Shown in pieces: positions 33,517-40,507 of a stretch of DNA of 62,193 bases. The notes under the pieces are model-generated. The model ran no database searches and was not told where the DNA came from. It worked only from the letters and a program-made list of their open reading frames with translations. This stretch comes from an uncultured Bacteroidales bacterium (lineage in GTDB: Bacteria > Bacteroidota > Bacteroidia > Bacteroidales > UBA932): NCBI GenBank assembly GCA_900318355.1, contig ONKE01000016.1:1-62193 (forward strand), read 5' to 3'. The position numbers and the translations under genes are program-made. The first letter of the stretch is position 1. Every line of letters starts with the position of its first letter.

Positions 33517-33524
33517 TATCTTTG
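33517..33524 (+). promoter_or_regulatory. Promoter -7 box for ruvX-def
   Basis: TATCTTTG lies 7 bp before the ATG at 33532, which fixes the ruvX start and again implies an almost leaderless message. Confidence 0.7.
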
Positions 33525-33531
33525 CAGTCTT

Positions 33532-33954
33532 ATGGACAGAATCATCGGCATCGATTACGGCAGGAAACGGACGGGGCTGGCGGCCAGCGACCCGCTCGGT
33601 ATCTTTGCCTCGGCTCTGGATACCGTCCATTCTGCAAAGATAATAGAATATCTCCAAAAATACGCCCTCTCCGAGACGATTATCCGCTTTGTGGTAGGCT
33701 ATCCGAGAAATCTGGACGGCCGTCCGGCCGAAGCCGCAGCCGACGTCGACGTGTTCCTCAAGGTGCTCGCCAAGGCATTCCCCCAGGTTCCCGTGACCCT
33801 GGAAGACGAACGCTTCACCTCGGTGATCGCCCACCGCGCCATGATAGACGGCGGCATGAAGGCTGCCGACAGGCGCAACAAGGCCTCGGTCGACCGTATC
33901 AGCGCCGCCATTATCCTCCAGGGCTATTTGGACAGGAAAAACAAAGGACTATGA
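33532..33954 (+). CDS. ruvX: YqgF/RuvX family RNase H-like protein
   Basis: A 140-residue RNase H-fold protein: MDRIIGIDYGRKRTGLAASD holds the first catalytic aspartate, FVVGYPRNLDGR the second strand, and VTLEDERFTSVIA the glutamate motif. The final helix (DRRNKASVDRISAAIILQGYL) carries a further acidic residue. Annotated as a Holliday-junction resolvase; in some bacteria it processes 16S rRNA. The start is chosen at ATG 33532 because the promoter box covers the longer frame. Its stop overlaps the def start by 4 bp (ATGA). Confidence 0.92.
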   Translation: MDRIIGIDYGRKRTGLAASDPLGIFASALDTVHSAKIIEYLQKYALSETIIRFVVGYPRNLDGRPAEAAADVDVFLKVLAKAFPQVPVTLEDERFTSVIAHRAMIDGGMKAADRRNKASVDRISAAIILQGYLDRKNKGL

Positions 33955-34505
33955 TACAACCCATCTATCTCTATGGCTCCGAAGTGCTTCGCCGCAAGGC
34001 CGAGCCCGCCGACCTGTCCGACAAGGAAGGCATCCGCGCCCTTGTCAAGGACCTCAAGGACACCCTGGCAAACGCCGACGGCTGCGGTCTCGCCGCTCCC
34101 CAGATCGGGGTTTCCAAGCGCGTTGTCATCGTCGACGCCACCGGCATGGAGGAAAACTATCCCTACCTCGACGGCTTCAAGCGCACGCTAATCAATCCCG
34201 TCATCGTTTCCGAAAGCGAGCGCCTGTGCGAATACAACGAGGGCTGCCTGAGCATCCCCGGCATCTACGCCGACGTCCGCCGCCCCGAATCCATGACAGT
34301 CGAATACTACAACGAAGACCTCGAAAAAGTCACCGAGACCTTCGACCGCTTCGGCTGCCGCATGATCCAGCACGAGCTGAGCCATCTGGACGGCGACCTC
34401 TTCACCGACCACGTCGCCCCCATCCGCAAGAAGATGATAGGCAAAAAGCTCCAGAACATAGCCCACGGCCGCGTCTCCGCCCGCTACAGCACCAAGCTCA
34501 AGTAG
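33951..34505 (+). CDS. def: Peptide deformylase
   Basis: A 184-residue metalloenzyme that removes the formyl group from new proteins. All three motifs are present: GCGLAAPQIG, EGCLSIPG (metal cysteine) and QHELSHLDG (HExxH). The ATG at 33951 overlaps the ruvX stop, so the two are translationally coupled. A frame extending far upstream belongs to a shadow of ruvX. Length and motifs are standard. Confidence 0.96.
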   Translation: MIQPIYLYGSEVLRRKAEPADLSDKEGIRALVKDLKDTLANADGCGLAAPQIGVSKRVVIVDATGMEENYPYLDGFKRTLINPVIVSESERLCEYNEGCLSIPGIYADVRRPESMTVEYYNEDLEKVTETFDRFGCRMIQHELSHLDGDLFTDHVAPIRKKMIGKKLQNIAHGRVSARYSTKLK

Positions 34506-34510
34506 ACCTT

Positions 34511-34645
34511 CCCGCATCTCGGCATTTCCCGGCATAACCCGGCCTCTCCCCGGCTTATTCTCGGCATTTTCACGCGTTTTCCCGGCATAACCCGGCCTCT
34601 CCCCGGGCTATCCTCGGCATTTTCACGCGTTTCCCCGGAGTTTTC
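34511..34645. repeat. 53-bp direct tandem repeat after def
   Basis: TCCCGGCATAACCCGGCC occurs at 34528 and 34581, a 53-bp period, with TCGGCATTTTCACGCG repeated in the same order and a partial third unit. It is C-rich on the plus strand and non-coding. Confidence 0.8.
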
Positions 34646-34665
34646 CCGCCTCGGCCACAGGCTAC

Positions 34666-34770
34666 GTAAAATACAACTTCTTGATTGATAATGATTTAGC
34701 GAGACATCTTTCGATAATATTCGCAAAGATGTTACGATAAAATAATCATTATCAATCATTTGCATTTTTC
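34666..34770. repeat. REP-like palindromic element upstream of the transposase
   Basis: It begins with CGTAAAA, like the copies at 19.7, 20.0 and 35.9 kb. It contains the nested arms TGATTGATAATGATT/AATCATTATCAATCA and ACATCTTT/AAAGATGT. The order of short words (CTTTCGA, AATATT, CAAAGA) is shared with those copies, so it is a diverged member in the same orientation. Confidence 0.65.
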
Positions 34771-34979
34771 AGAAAAACACTCCCTGCGAGGCTGACTGAC
34801 CGGATTGGCCAAACTTGTATACGATTCCGGTCCAGAAAAATACGAATCCGGTCGTCCGGTAAAACTGAATAATCTATTTTTGCCCTTGACTCGCAAGGAG
34901 TTTCCCGGACCGCCATTTCTTTACGGGCATGCCCAAGTAACGGTCCGCCCTCCTCGGCAATAACATAACACATCCAACC

Positions 34980-35897
34980 ATGGCGAAACGCAACTTCAAA
35001 ACTGGGAAATTCCTGCATATTTATCAAAACACGAATAATGGTTTCCTCCTGTTTTATTCCGCCAGTGACTTCCTGGTATTCTTCACCATTTTCTGTACCA
35101 TGGCCAGGAAATATCAGATTCAAGTTCTCTGTCTATGCCTGATGGCAGACCACATTCATGCCCTTGTCAGAGCCCGCAACAAGGATGTTCTCGCCGCCTT
35201 TGTTCAAAACTACTCTTCTGTTTTCACCAGAGTAATGAAAAGCACGGGAACTGCCGCATGCTTCAATCACCCATTCGGCAGTGCACCGAAATCGACGGAA
35301 AAAAGCCTGCGAACTGCGTTGGCATACATATATAACAACCCTGTCGAAAAAGCTCTGGTCTACAGGGCTGAAGAATACCCTTGGAATTTTCTTGCTCACA
35401 TGTATTCCAGGCATCCGTTTTCAGAACCTCTGATTGTCCGCAGAGCAAGTTACAAGATGAGAAAAGCGATAAGGAACATTGATGCAACATACTCGCGCGG
35501 TACATATCTACGACCCGCATTCCTCCGACAAATATCCGAAAATCTTTCTCCAGATGAGAAAACGCAGCTCTCGGACTATATCGTGCACCGTTGGTCAGTT
35601 ATAGATTATCAGTCAAGTCTTACTCTTTACAAATCGAAAGAGGACATGCTCAATGCCTTTTCTTCAAATACCGGAAGTGAATACGAAATCCGGGAGACAC
35701 ATGATTCTTTTTCACATAGGACGTATTATAAAATGAACAGAATCATCAGGACGGATTTGCACATTCAAAACATCAGGGTTGCACTGGGCATGAGTACCGA
35801 GGAAAAAATCGAGGTGGCGAGGAAGATACTTCTCAAAACCGGCGCGTCAATCCGCCAAATCTGCAAATTTCTCCATTTGCCAGCGCAGGACGCGTAA
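34980..35897 (+). CDS. REP-associated tyrosine transposase (RAYT, Y1 family)
   Basis: A 305-residue protein. The Y1/HUH fold is recognisable: FLHIYQNTNNGFLLFY at the first strand, the metal-binding pair in LMADHIHALV, a helix with the candidate catalytic tyrosine (AAFVQNYSSVFTRVM), and AYIYNNPVEKALV before YPWNF. The C-terminal 130 residues are helical and end with a helix-turn-helix-like segment (GMSTEEKIEVARKILL, then GASIRQICKFLHL). RAYTs are domesticated single-strand transposases that mobilise REP palindromes. Here the gene is flanked by related palindromes on both sides, and the TAA stop lies inside the terminal CGTAAAA of the right one. Codon use is visibly AT-richer than its neighbours, so recent acquisition is likely. 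Confidence 0.88.
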   Translation: MAKRNFKTGKFLHIYQNTNNGFLLFYSASDFLVFFTIFCTMARKYQIQVLCLCLMADHIHALVRARNKDVLAAFVQNYSSVFTRVMKSTGTAACFNHPFGSAPKSTEKSLRTALAYIYNNPVEKALVYRAEEYPWNFLAHMYSRHPFSEPLIVRRASYKMRKAIRNIDATYSRGTYLRPAFLRQISENLSPDEKTQLSDYIVHRWSVIDYQSSLTLYKSKEDMLNAFSSNTGSEYEIRETHDSFSHRTYYKMNRIIRTDLHIQNIRVALGMSTEEKIEVARKILLKTGASIRQICKFLHLPAQDA

Positions 35898-35999
35898 AAC
35901 GCAAACATTTGATAACGAATCATTTATCACATCGTCTTTCGAAAATAATTACAAAGACATGTCGGTAATCCATTACTAGCAAAGCACTTACATTTTACG
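35893..35999. repeat. REP-like palindromic element abutting the transposase gene
   Basis: It runs from CGTAAAACGC to CATTTTACG, with an interior almost identical to copies 1 and 2 near 20 kb (AACATTTGATAAC, then CTTTCGAAAATAATT, then AAAGACATGTCGG). The transposase stop codon (35895-35897) is inside it. Confidence 0.88.
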
Positions 36000-36125
36000 G
36001 CAAAATGATGCTCACCGTGAAGCCGGACATCGCCATGATGCCTCAAACACATGGCAACTGCCGTTGTTTTTGTTTTATCGGGAAAAATTACTTAAATTGC
36101 ATTTTGGATGGATTTCAAACAGCGG

Positions 36126-36208
36126 CGGGAAGACAGTGGAGGGAACACCGAGGCGGGATGACTGAAGCGGGAAGACAGTGGAGGGAAGACAGTGGAGGGA
36201 AGACAATC
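36126..36208. repeat. Short direct repeats before nnrD
   Basis: AAGACAGTGGAGGGA recurs three times with variants (36130, 36173, 36187) together with AGCGGGA words. It lies just upstream of the nnrD start and looks like slippage-derived sequence. Confidence 0.7.
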
Positions 36209-36223
36209 AAGAATGACAGACAA

Positions 36224-37072
36224 ATGGAAAAGATAACGCTGAAATATTTGCGGCAGAGGCTGTTAAGCAGGGAAAACGAATCCCACAAGCACGACTACGG
36301 CAGGCTCCTTGTCGTGGCCGGGTGCGAGACCATGCCCGGAGCGGCGCTGCTCGCGACAGGGGCCGCCCTCCGCTCGGGATGCGGCCTGGTGATGCTCCAT
36401 TCCACGCCGAGGACCCTCTTTGCAGCCGCTGCCAATTACCCTTCCGCCATGCTCTCCGAAGACGAGGGAAGCCATTTCAGCACGGTTCCCGAAAACATGG
36501 AGCGCTACAGCGCCATCGCCGTAGGGCCAGGGCTCGGATGGTCGCCGTCCACCATGAATGCGGTGATGGACCTGCTCACGGAAGCATGCCGGAGGCACAT
36601 CCCGGCGGTCATCGATGCCGACGCCATCAACATTCTCGCCGTCCTTCCCGAATGGCGCGGCCTGATTCCTCCCGGATCGGTGCTGACTCCTCACAAGGGC
36701 GAGCTGAAGAGGCTCCTGCCCGCCGACAGCGACGATCAGAGGGAAAGCCTCGCCATGGAACTTTGCGCAGCGACCGGCTGCCACATCGTGATGAAAGGCT
36801 ACCACACCCGCATATTCCGCCCCGACGGCGGCGTCCTCGTCAACACAACCGGCAACCCCGGCATGGCCAAAGGCGGCAGCGGAGACGTGCTCACGGGCCT
36901 CATCGGCGGGCTCCTCGCAAGAGGCTACAAAGCCGCAGACGCCACCGCGCTCGGAGTATGGATCCACGGCTACGCCGGCGACGTCCTCTCGGCCGAAAAG
37001 ACCATGGAAGCATATGACAGCCAAGACCTTATCAGCCGCCTGGAATGCGGCTTCAAGCGTTTGTACCTTTAG
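36224..37072 (+). CDS. nnrD: ADP-dependent NAD(P)H-hydrate dehydratase
   Basis: A 282-residue ribokinase-like enzyme that repairs hydrated NADH and NADPH. KHDYGRLLVVAGCETMPGAALL opens the domain, DADAINIL and LTPHKGEL follow, and GNPGMAKGGSGDVLTGLIGGL is the nucleotide signature. ATG 36224 (MEKITLKYLRQRLL) is chosen; the upstream extension in frame covers short repeats and is not protein-like. Many bacteria fuse this domain to the NnrE epimerase, which is absent here. The next short frame starts directly after the stop. Confidence 0.92.
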   Translation: MEKITLKYLRQRLLSRENESHKHDYGRLLVVAGCETMPGAALLATGAALRSGCGLVMLHSTPRTLFAAAANYPSAMLSEDEGSHFSTVPENMERYSAIAVGPGLGWSPSTMNAVMDLLTEACRRHIPAVIDADAINILAVLPEWRGLIPPGSVLTPHKGELKRLLPADSDDQRESLAMELCAATGCHIVMKGYHTRIFRPDGGVLVNTTGNPGMAKGGSGDVLTGLIGGLLARGYKAADATALGVWIHGYAGDVLSAEKTMEAYDSQDLISRLECGFKRLYL

Positions 37073-37210
37073 ATGAGACTGATTCCCTTCCTCCTGCTTC
37101 TGCTCTCCGGCCTGGCCTACACCAGCTGGAGGATTTGGCTGGTTCTGCCTCTGGGGACGGGCTGGAAATGGGCGGCAAATTCCGCATCGCCACCCGCTCA
37201 GAATACGTGA
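37073..37210 (+). pseudogene. 45-codon remnant resembling a metallophosphoesterase N terminus
   Basis: An ATG directly after the nnrD stop opens MRLIPFLLLLLSGLAYTSWR, followed by IWLVLPLGTGWKWA, then drifts into unrelated residues and stops at 37210. The hydrophobic start followed by YxxWRIWxxLP and WKW recalls the membrane-anchored metallophosphoesterases of Bacteroidota, but none of the catalytic motifs follow. A truncated gene is the best guess; a real small membrane peptide is the alternative. Confidence 0.45.
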
Positions 37211-37282
37211 TTCTCACGGTCAAAAGAGCAATTCCGTAGAAAAATACTGAAAAATAACTAACTAAAAATCAAACCTGCAGAT

Positions 37283-37290
37283 TATATTTG
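37283..37290 (+). promoter_or_regulatory. Promoter -7 box for the small lipoprotein
   Basis: TATATTTG matches TAnnTTTG and lies 59 bp before the ATG at 37350. Confidence 0.6.
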
Positions 37291-37349
37291 CGGGTAGAAA
37301 GCCGTTTTAGAATCGTCATCATTTTCATAAACCTTTAACCCCTACAAAA

Positions 37350-37889
37350 ATGAAAAAGATTTTATTCCGAATCGCAGCCGTCGCGATAGCCGCCTCGGTA
37401 GCAATGTCCTGCGGCAACAAGAAGTCCTCAAAGTCGGAGGCGACAGACGCCGCGGCCGCCGAGCCCGTCGCAGAGGCCGCTGCCAGCGAAGAAGAAAAAC
37501 TGCCCGAAGGCCCGTGTACGCTTGAGTTCGACCTCTTCAGCGTAGACGTTCCCGCCGGATGGAAGATTCTGAGCAAAGACAGCCACGACCTCAAAATCGG
37601 CCTTGGTACCGACTATTACAACGACGAGCAAATTCGCTTCCAGGAGCACACCTACCAAGACCTCGACGATGCACTGAAAGTAAGGCGCGGGCTCTCCCAG
37701 ACCAAAGATCTCGGCAAGCTGACCTTCGGATCCACGACATTCTATGCATTCGAAGACCCTACGCCCGAACTCAACCTTCTGGTCAAGGCCAACGACAAGA
37801 ACGAATATGTGGAGGCCCAAGTCAGGCGCGCCGCATACAAGGGCGAATCTTACAAGTCGATCCTTTCGACGCTGAAAATCAAAAAATAG
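37350..37889 (+). CDS. Lipoprotein of unknown function
   Basis: A 179-residue protein with a clear lipoprotein signal (ILFRIAAVAIAASVAMSC, cysteine 21), then a flexible Ala/Glu/Ser-rich linker (about 22-52), then a compact domain beginning CTLEFDLFSVDVPAGWKIL and ending with SYKSILSTLKIKK. The VPAGW plus terminal ...ILSTLK pattern is like small lipoprotein domains that follow PsbP/DUF-type folds, but I cannot name the family. It is a single-gene unit with its own promoter and double terminator. Confidence 0.8.
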   Translation: MKKILFRIAAVAIAASVAMSCGNKKSSKSEATDAAAAEPVAEAAASEEEKLPEGPCTLEFDLFSVDVPAGWKILSKDSHDLKIGLGTDYYNDEQIRFQEHTYQDLDDALKVRRGLSQTKDLGKLTFGSTTFYAFEDPTPELNLLVKANDKNEYVEAQVRRAAYKGESYKSILSTLKIKK

Positions 37890-37896
37890 CACCCTG

Positions 37897-37955
37897 ACGG
37901 CTTTTTAAGCCGGGTTTTCGGCCGGGATTGCAAGTGAGCCGTCCCGGCCTTTTTC
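37897..37955 (+). terminator. Two consecutive hairpins, the second a Rho-independent terminator
   Basis: CGGCTT/AAGCCG with a TTT loop is followed by GGTTTT. Then GGCCGGGA (37920-37927) pairs with TCCCGGCC (37942-37949), followed by five thymines. Confidence 0.85.
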
Positions 37956-37998
37956 ATGACTGACGGTCTCACGAAGCGGCAGTTTAAGGAAAAATTTG

Positions 37999-38006
37999 TA
38001 TTTTTG
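37999..38006 (+). promoter_or_regulatory. Promoter -7 box for the phosphohexomutase gene
   Basis: TATTTTTG matches TAnnTTTG and lies 51 bp before ATG 38058. Confidence 0.55.
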
Positions 38007-38057
38007 TAAATCCTTGCCTGTGGTTTGCAAGGTATAACATGTTAAAGATATAACACT

Positions 38058-39422
38058 ATGGGAGCATTTCACGCATATGACATCCGCGGCATCTGGGGCA
38101 AAGACTGGGACCAGGAAGTCGCATATAAGGTAGGCTATTTCATTCCCGTGCTTCTGGAGGCCGACAAGGTCCTCGTGGGACGCGACTGCCGCGTTTCCTC
38201 GCCGGAAATCCACGACGCAGTGGTCAAAGGCATTAACGATGCCGGCGCCGACGTCTACGACATCGGTCTGAGTTCTACTCCGATGGTCTATTTCGGCACG
38301 GCCAACTACGGCTTCAAGGCCTCGGTCCAGATCACCGCATCCCACAATCCGGCCGAATACAACGGCATGAAGGTGTCGACCACCGACGCCCAGGCCATAG
38401 GCTTCGACGCCGGTCTGGGGAAGATCAAATCCTGGATTGACGAAGGCAGGCCCACGCCCGTCGCCGCCAGACGCGGCCAGGTGTTCCAAAAGGAAATCAT
38501 GGACGACTACCTCGCATTCATGCGCAAATTCGTCGGCGACTACAGCGACCTCTGCATCGCCATGGACCTTTCCAACGGCATGGCCAACCTCTTCGCCAAG
38601 GACATCTTCGGCACCGGCGACAACATCCACTACCTCTTCGACACGCTGGACGGCCGTTTCCCCAACCATGAACCCAACCCGCTCATCGAAAAGAACTGCC
38701 TCCCCCTGGAAGAAAAGGTCCGCCAGGTCGGAGCCGACGCCGGTGTCATCTATGACGGCGATGCCGACCGCGTGATGTTCATCGACGAAAAAGGCACCTT
38801 CATCTCCCCCGACCTCATGATCGCCCTGATGGGACGCTATTTCGTCGGGAAGCGCGGCCTCAAAGGCATTGTCCTCCAGGACATCCGTTCCTCCAAGGCC
38901 GTAGGAGAATACCTCGCCCCCATGGGCTGCCGGATGCAGACGTGGAAGGTGGGACGTGCCTTTGCCGCAGCCAAACTCCGTGAAATCGACGGCGTCTGGG
39001 GCGGAGAGCTGGCCGGCCACTACTACTTCCGCGATTTCTTCTACTCCGACAGCGGTCTCCTCGCTTCGATCATCATTCTCAACATCGTGGCCGACCTCAA
39101 GAAGGAGGGCAAGACCCTCAGCCAGGCCATCGCGGAGATCGTCCGCTACCAGAATTCCGGCGAAATCAACTACCGCGTCGAGGACAAGAAAGGCGCCATG
39201 GATGCCGTCAGGACCTATTTCACCGCCGCTGAGACTCCCACCGCGATGATGGATTTCGACGGCTACCGCGTAGAGTTCCCGCAGTGGTGGTTCAACATCC
39301 GTCCGTCCAACACCGAGCCCTATCTCCGCTTCATCTGCGAAGCCTCGTCCCGCGCCCTGCTCGACGAGAAGATCGCACAGGTGGACAAGATTCTCAAGGA
39401 ACAGTTCGGAGCTACGCGGTGA
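38058..39422 (+). CDS. Phosphomannomutase/phosphoglucomutase
   Basis: A 454-residue alpha-D-phosphohexomutase. AYDIRGIWGKDW opens it, the phosphoserine loop is ITASHNPAEYNGMK, the magnesium loop is YDGDADRVMF, the sugar-binding loop is GGELAGHYYFRD and the phosphate-binding loop is RPSNTEPYLRF. It interconverts hexose 6- and 1-phosphates; its mannose-1-phosphate and glucose-1-phosphate products feed the GDP-fucose, UDP and dTDP sugar routes encoded at 10-18 kb. The stop overlaps the next gene's GTG by 4 bp. Confidence 0.95.
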   Translation: MGAFHAYDIRGIWGKDWDQEVAYKVGYFIPVLLEADKVLVGRDCRVSSPEIHDAVVKGINDAGADVYDIGLSSTPMVYFGTANYGFKASVQITASHNPAEYNGMKVSTTDAQAIGFDAGLGKIKSWIDEGRPTPVAARRGQVFQKEIMDDYLAFMRKFVGDYSDLCIAMDLSNGMANLFAKDIFGTGDNIHYLFDTLDGRFPNHEPNPLIEKNCLPLEEKVRQVGADAGVIYDGDADRVMFIDEKGTFISPDLMIALMGRYFVGKRGLKGIVLQDIRSSKAVGEYLAPMGCRMQTWKVGRAFAAAKLREIDGVWGGELAGHYYFRDFFYSDSGLLASIIILNIVADLKKEGKTLSQAIAEIVRYQNSGEINYRVEDKKGAMDAVRTYFTAAETPTAMMDFDGYRVEFPQWWFNIRPSNTEPYLRFICEASSRALLDEKIAQVDKILKEQFGATR

Positions 39423-40492
39423 GAAGGTTTGTCACTATCCTGGCAGGCATTCTGCTGCCGCTGTCCATATACGCACAGGCGCTTCAGCCGCGCACCAAAA
39501 TCACCCTCAAAGAGGCGGAGAAACTGGTGCCCAGGCTGATGCGCCAGCCCGTGCCGTCGCTTGAGAGCCTTTCCACACAGGTGCTCGACACCATAGAAAC
39601 CCAGACGCCGGGTGTATGCATTCTGCTGTTGGCCGACAACACGTGGCGCTTCTGGCGCGACCCGTCCGAGGCCGTCAAGAACGAAGTCTTCAGGGAGGCC
39701 TGGAACAACGAGTATGCCTCGGCCTACAACGTCCCGTTTTCGTCCCTTCCCGACCGCATAAACATCTGGGTATGCGACCAGAACAACCAGTACAAGTGTC
39801 CCAACAAGACACGCGTCTACTCCCCCTTCGGTACCCGTCACCATCGCCGCCACCAGGGCGTGGACCTTCCACTCCAGAAAGGGACGCCCGTCTACGCTGC
39901 ATTTTCCGGAAAGGTGCGTCTGTCGAAATACTACCGGGGCTACGGCAACCTGGTCATCATCCGCCACGAAAACGGCCTGGAGACCTACTACGCCCACCTT
40001 TCCGAGCGCAAAGTCTCGGCCGGAGACTGGGTTGACGCCGGACAGGTGATAGGCCTCGGCGGCTCCACCGGACGCTCTTCCGGCGCCCACCTCCACTTCG
40101 AAACCCGTTACCGCGGCTACGCCTTCGACCCGCAGTGGCTCATCGATTTCGAATCGGGCACGCTGCGCCACCGTCTCTTCGTCCTTAAGAAGAGCCACCT
40201 GTCGGAATACAGCCGCTACGTTCCCGAAACAGACGAGGAAGAAGTCGCCATCTACCTGGCAGACACCCGCGAAAAGGCCGTTGCCGACTCGCTGGCCGCA
40301 GTAAAGAAAGCCGCCGAGGAAAAGGCCGCACGCGAGGCCGCTGCCGCAAGATACCACACCATTCGCTCCGGCGACACGCTCTCCGGTATTGCCCGCCGCA
40401 ACGGCACCTCAATCAGCGCCATCTGCAAACTTAACCCGGGCCTCACTCCCAAGTCGACTCTGCGCCTGGGCCGCAAGATCCGGGTCAAATAG
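39419..40492 (+). CDS. Secreted M23 peptidoglycan endopeptidase with C-terminal LysM
   Basis: A 357-residue protein. GTG 39419 overlaps the mutase stop (GTGA) and starts a signal peptide (RRFVTILAGILLPLSIYAQA). The catalytic M23 domain is complete: HRRHQGVDLPLQKGTPVYAA, then YYAHLSERKVSAGDWVDAGQ and GAHLHFET, giving the zinc ligands H/D and HxH. A charged Ala/Glu helix leads to a LysM module (YHTIRSGDTLSGIARRNGTS) that binds glycan strands. It should cut peptide crosslinks in the periplasm. It contrasts with the inactive M23 protein at 32.7 kb. It converges with the alpha-2-macroglobulin gene 15 bp away. Confidence 0.93.
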   Translation: MRRFVTILAGILLPLSIYAQALQPRTKITLKEAEKLVPRLMRQPVPSLESLSTQVLDTIETQTPGVCILLLADNTWRFWRDPSEAVKNEVFREAWNNEYASAYNVPFSSLPDRINIWVCDQNNQYKCPNKTRVYSPFGTRHHRRHQGVDLPLQKGTPVYAAFSGKVRLSKYYRGYGNLVIIRHENGLETYYAHLSERKVSAGDWVDAGQVIGLGGSTGRSSGAHLHFETRYRGYAFDPQWLIDFESGTLRHRLFVLKKSHLSEYSRYVPETDEEEVAIYLADTREKAVADSLAAVKKAAEEKAAREAAAARYHTIRSGDTLSGIARRNGTSISAICKLNPGLTPKSTLRLGRKIRVK

Positions 40493-40507
40493 CGGACTAC
40501 GAAATAC

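Noticed and set aside
33321-34505. A 394-residue protein ending in peptide deformylase
   Set aside because: The N-terminal part is a shadow of the M23 and ruvX genes; def starts at ATG 33951 overlapping the ruvX stop.
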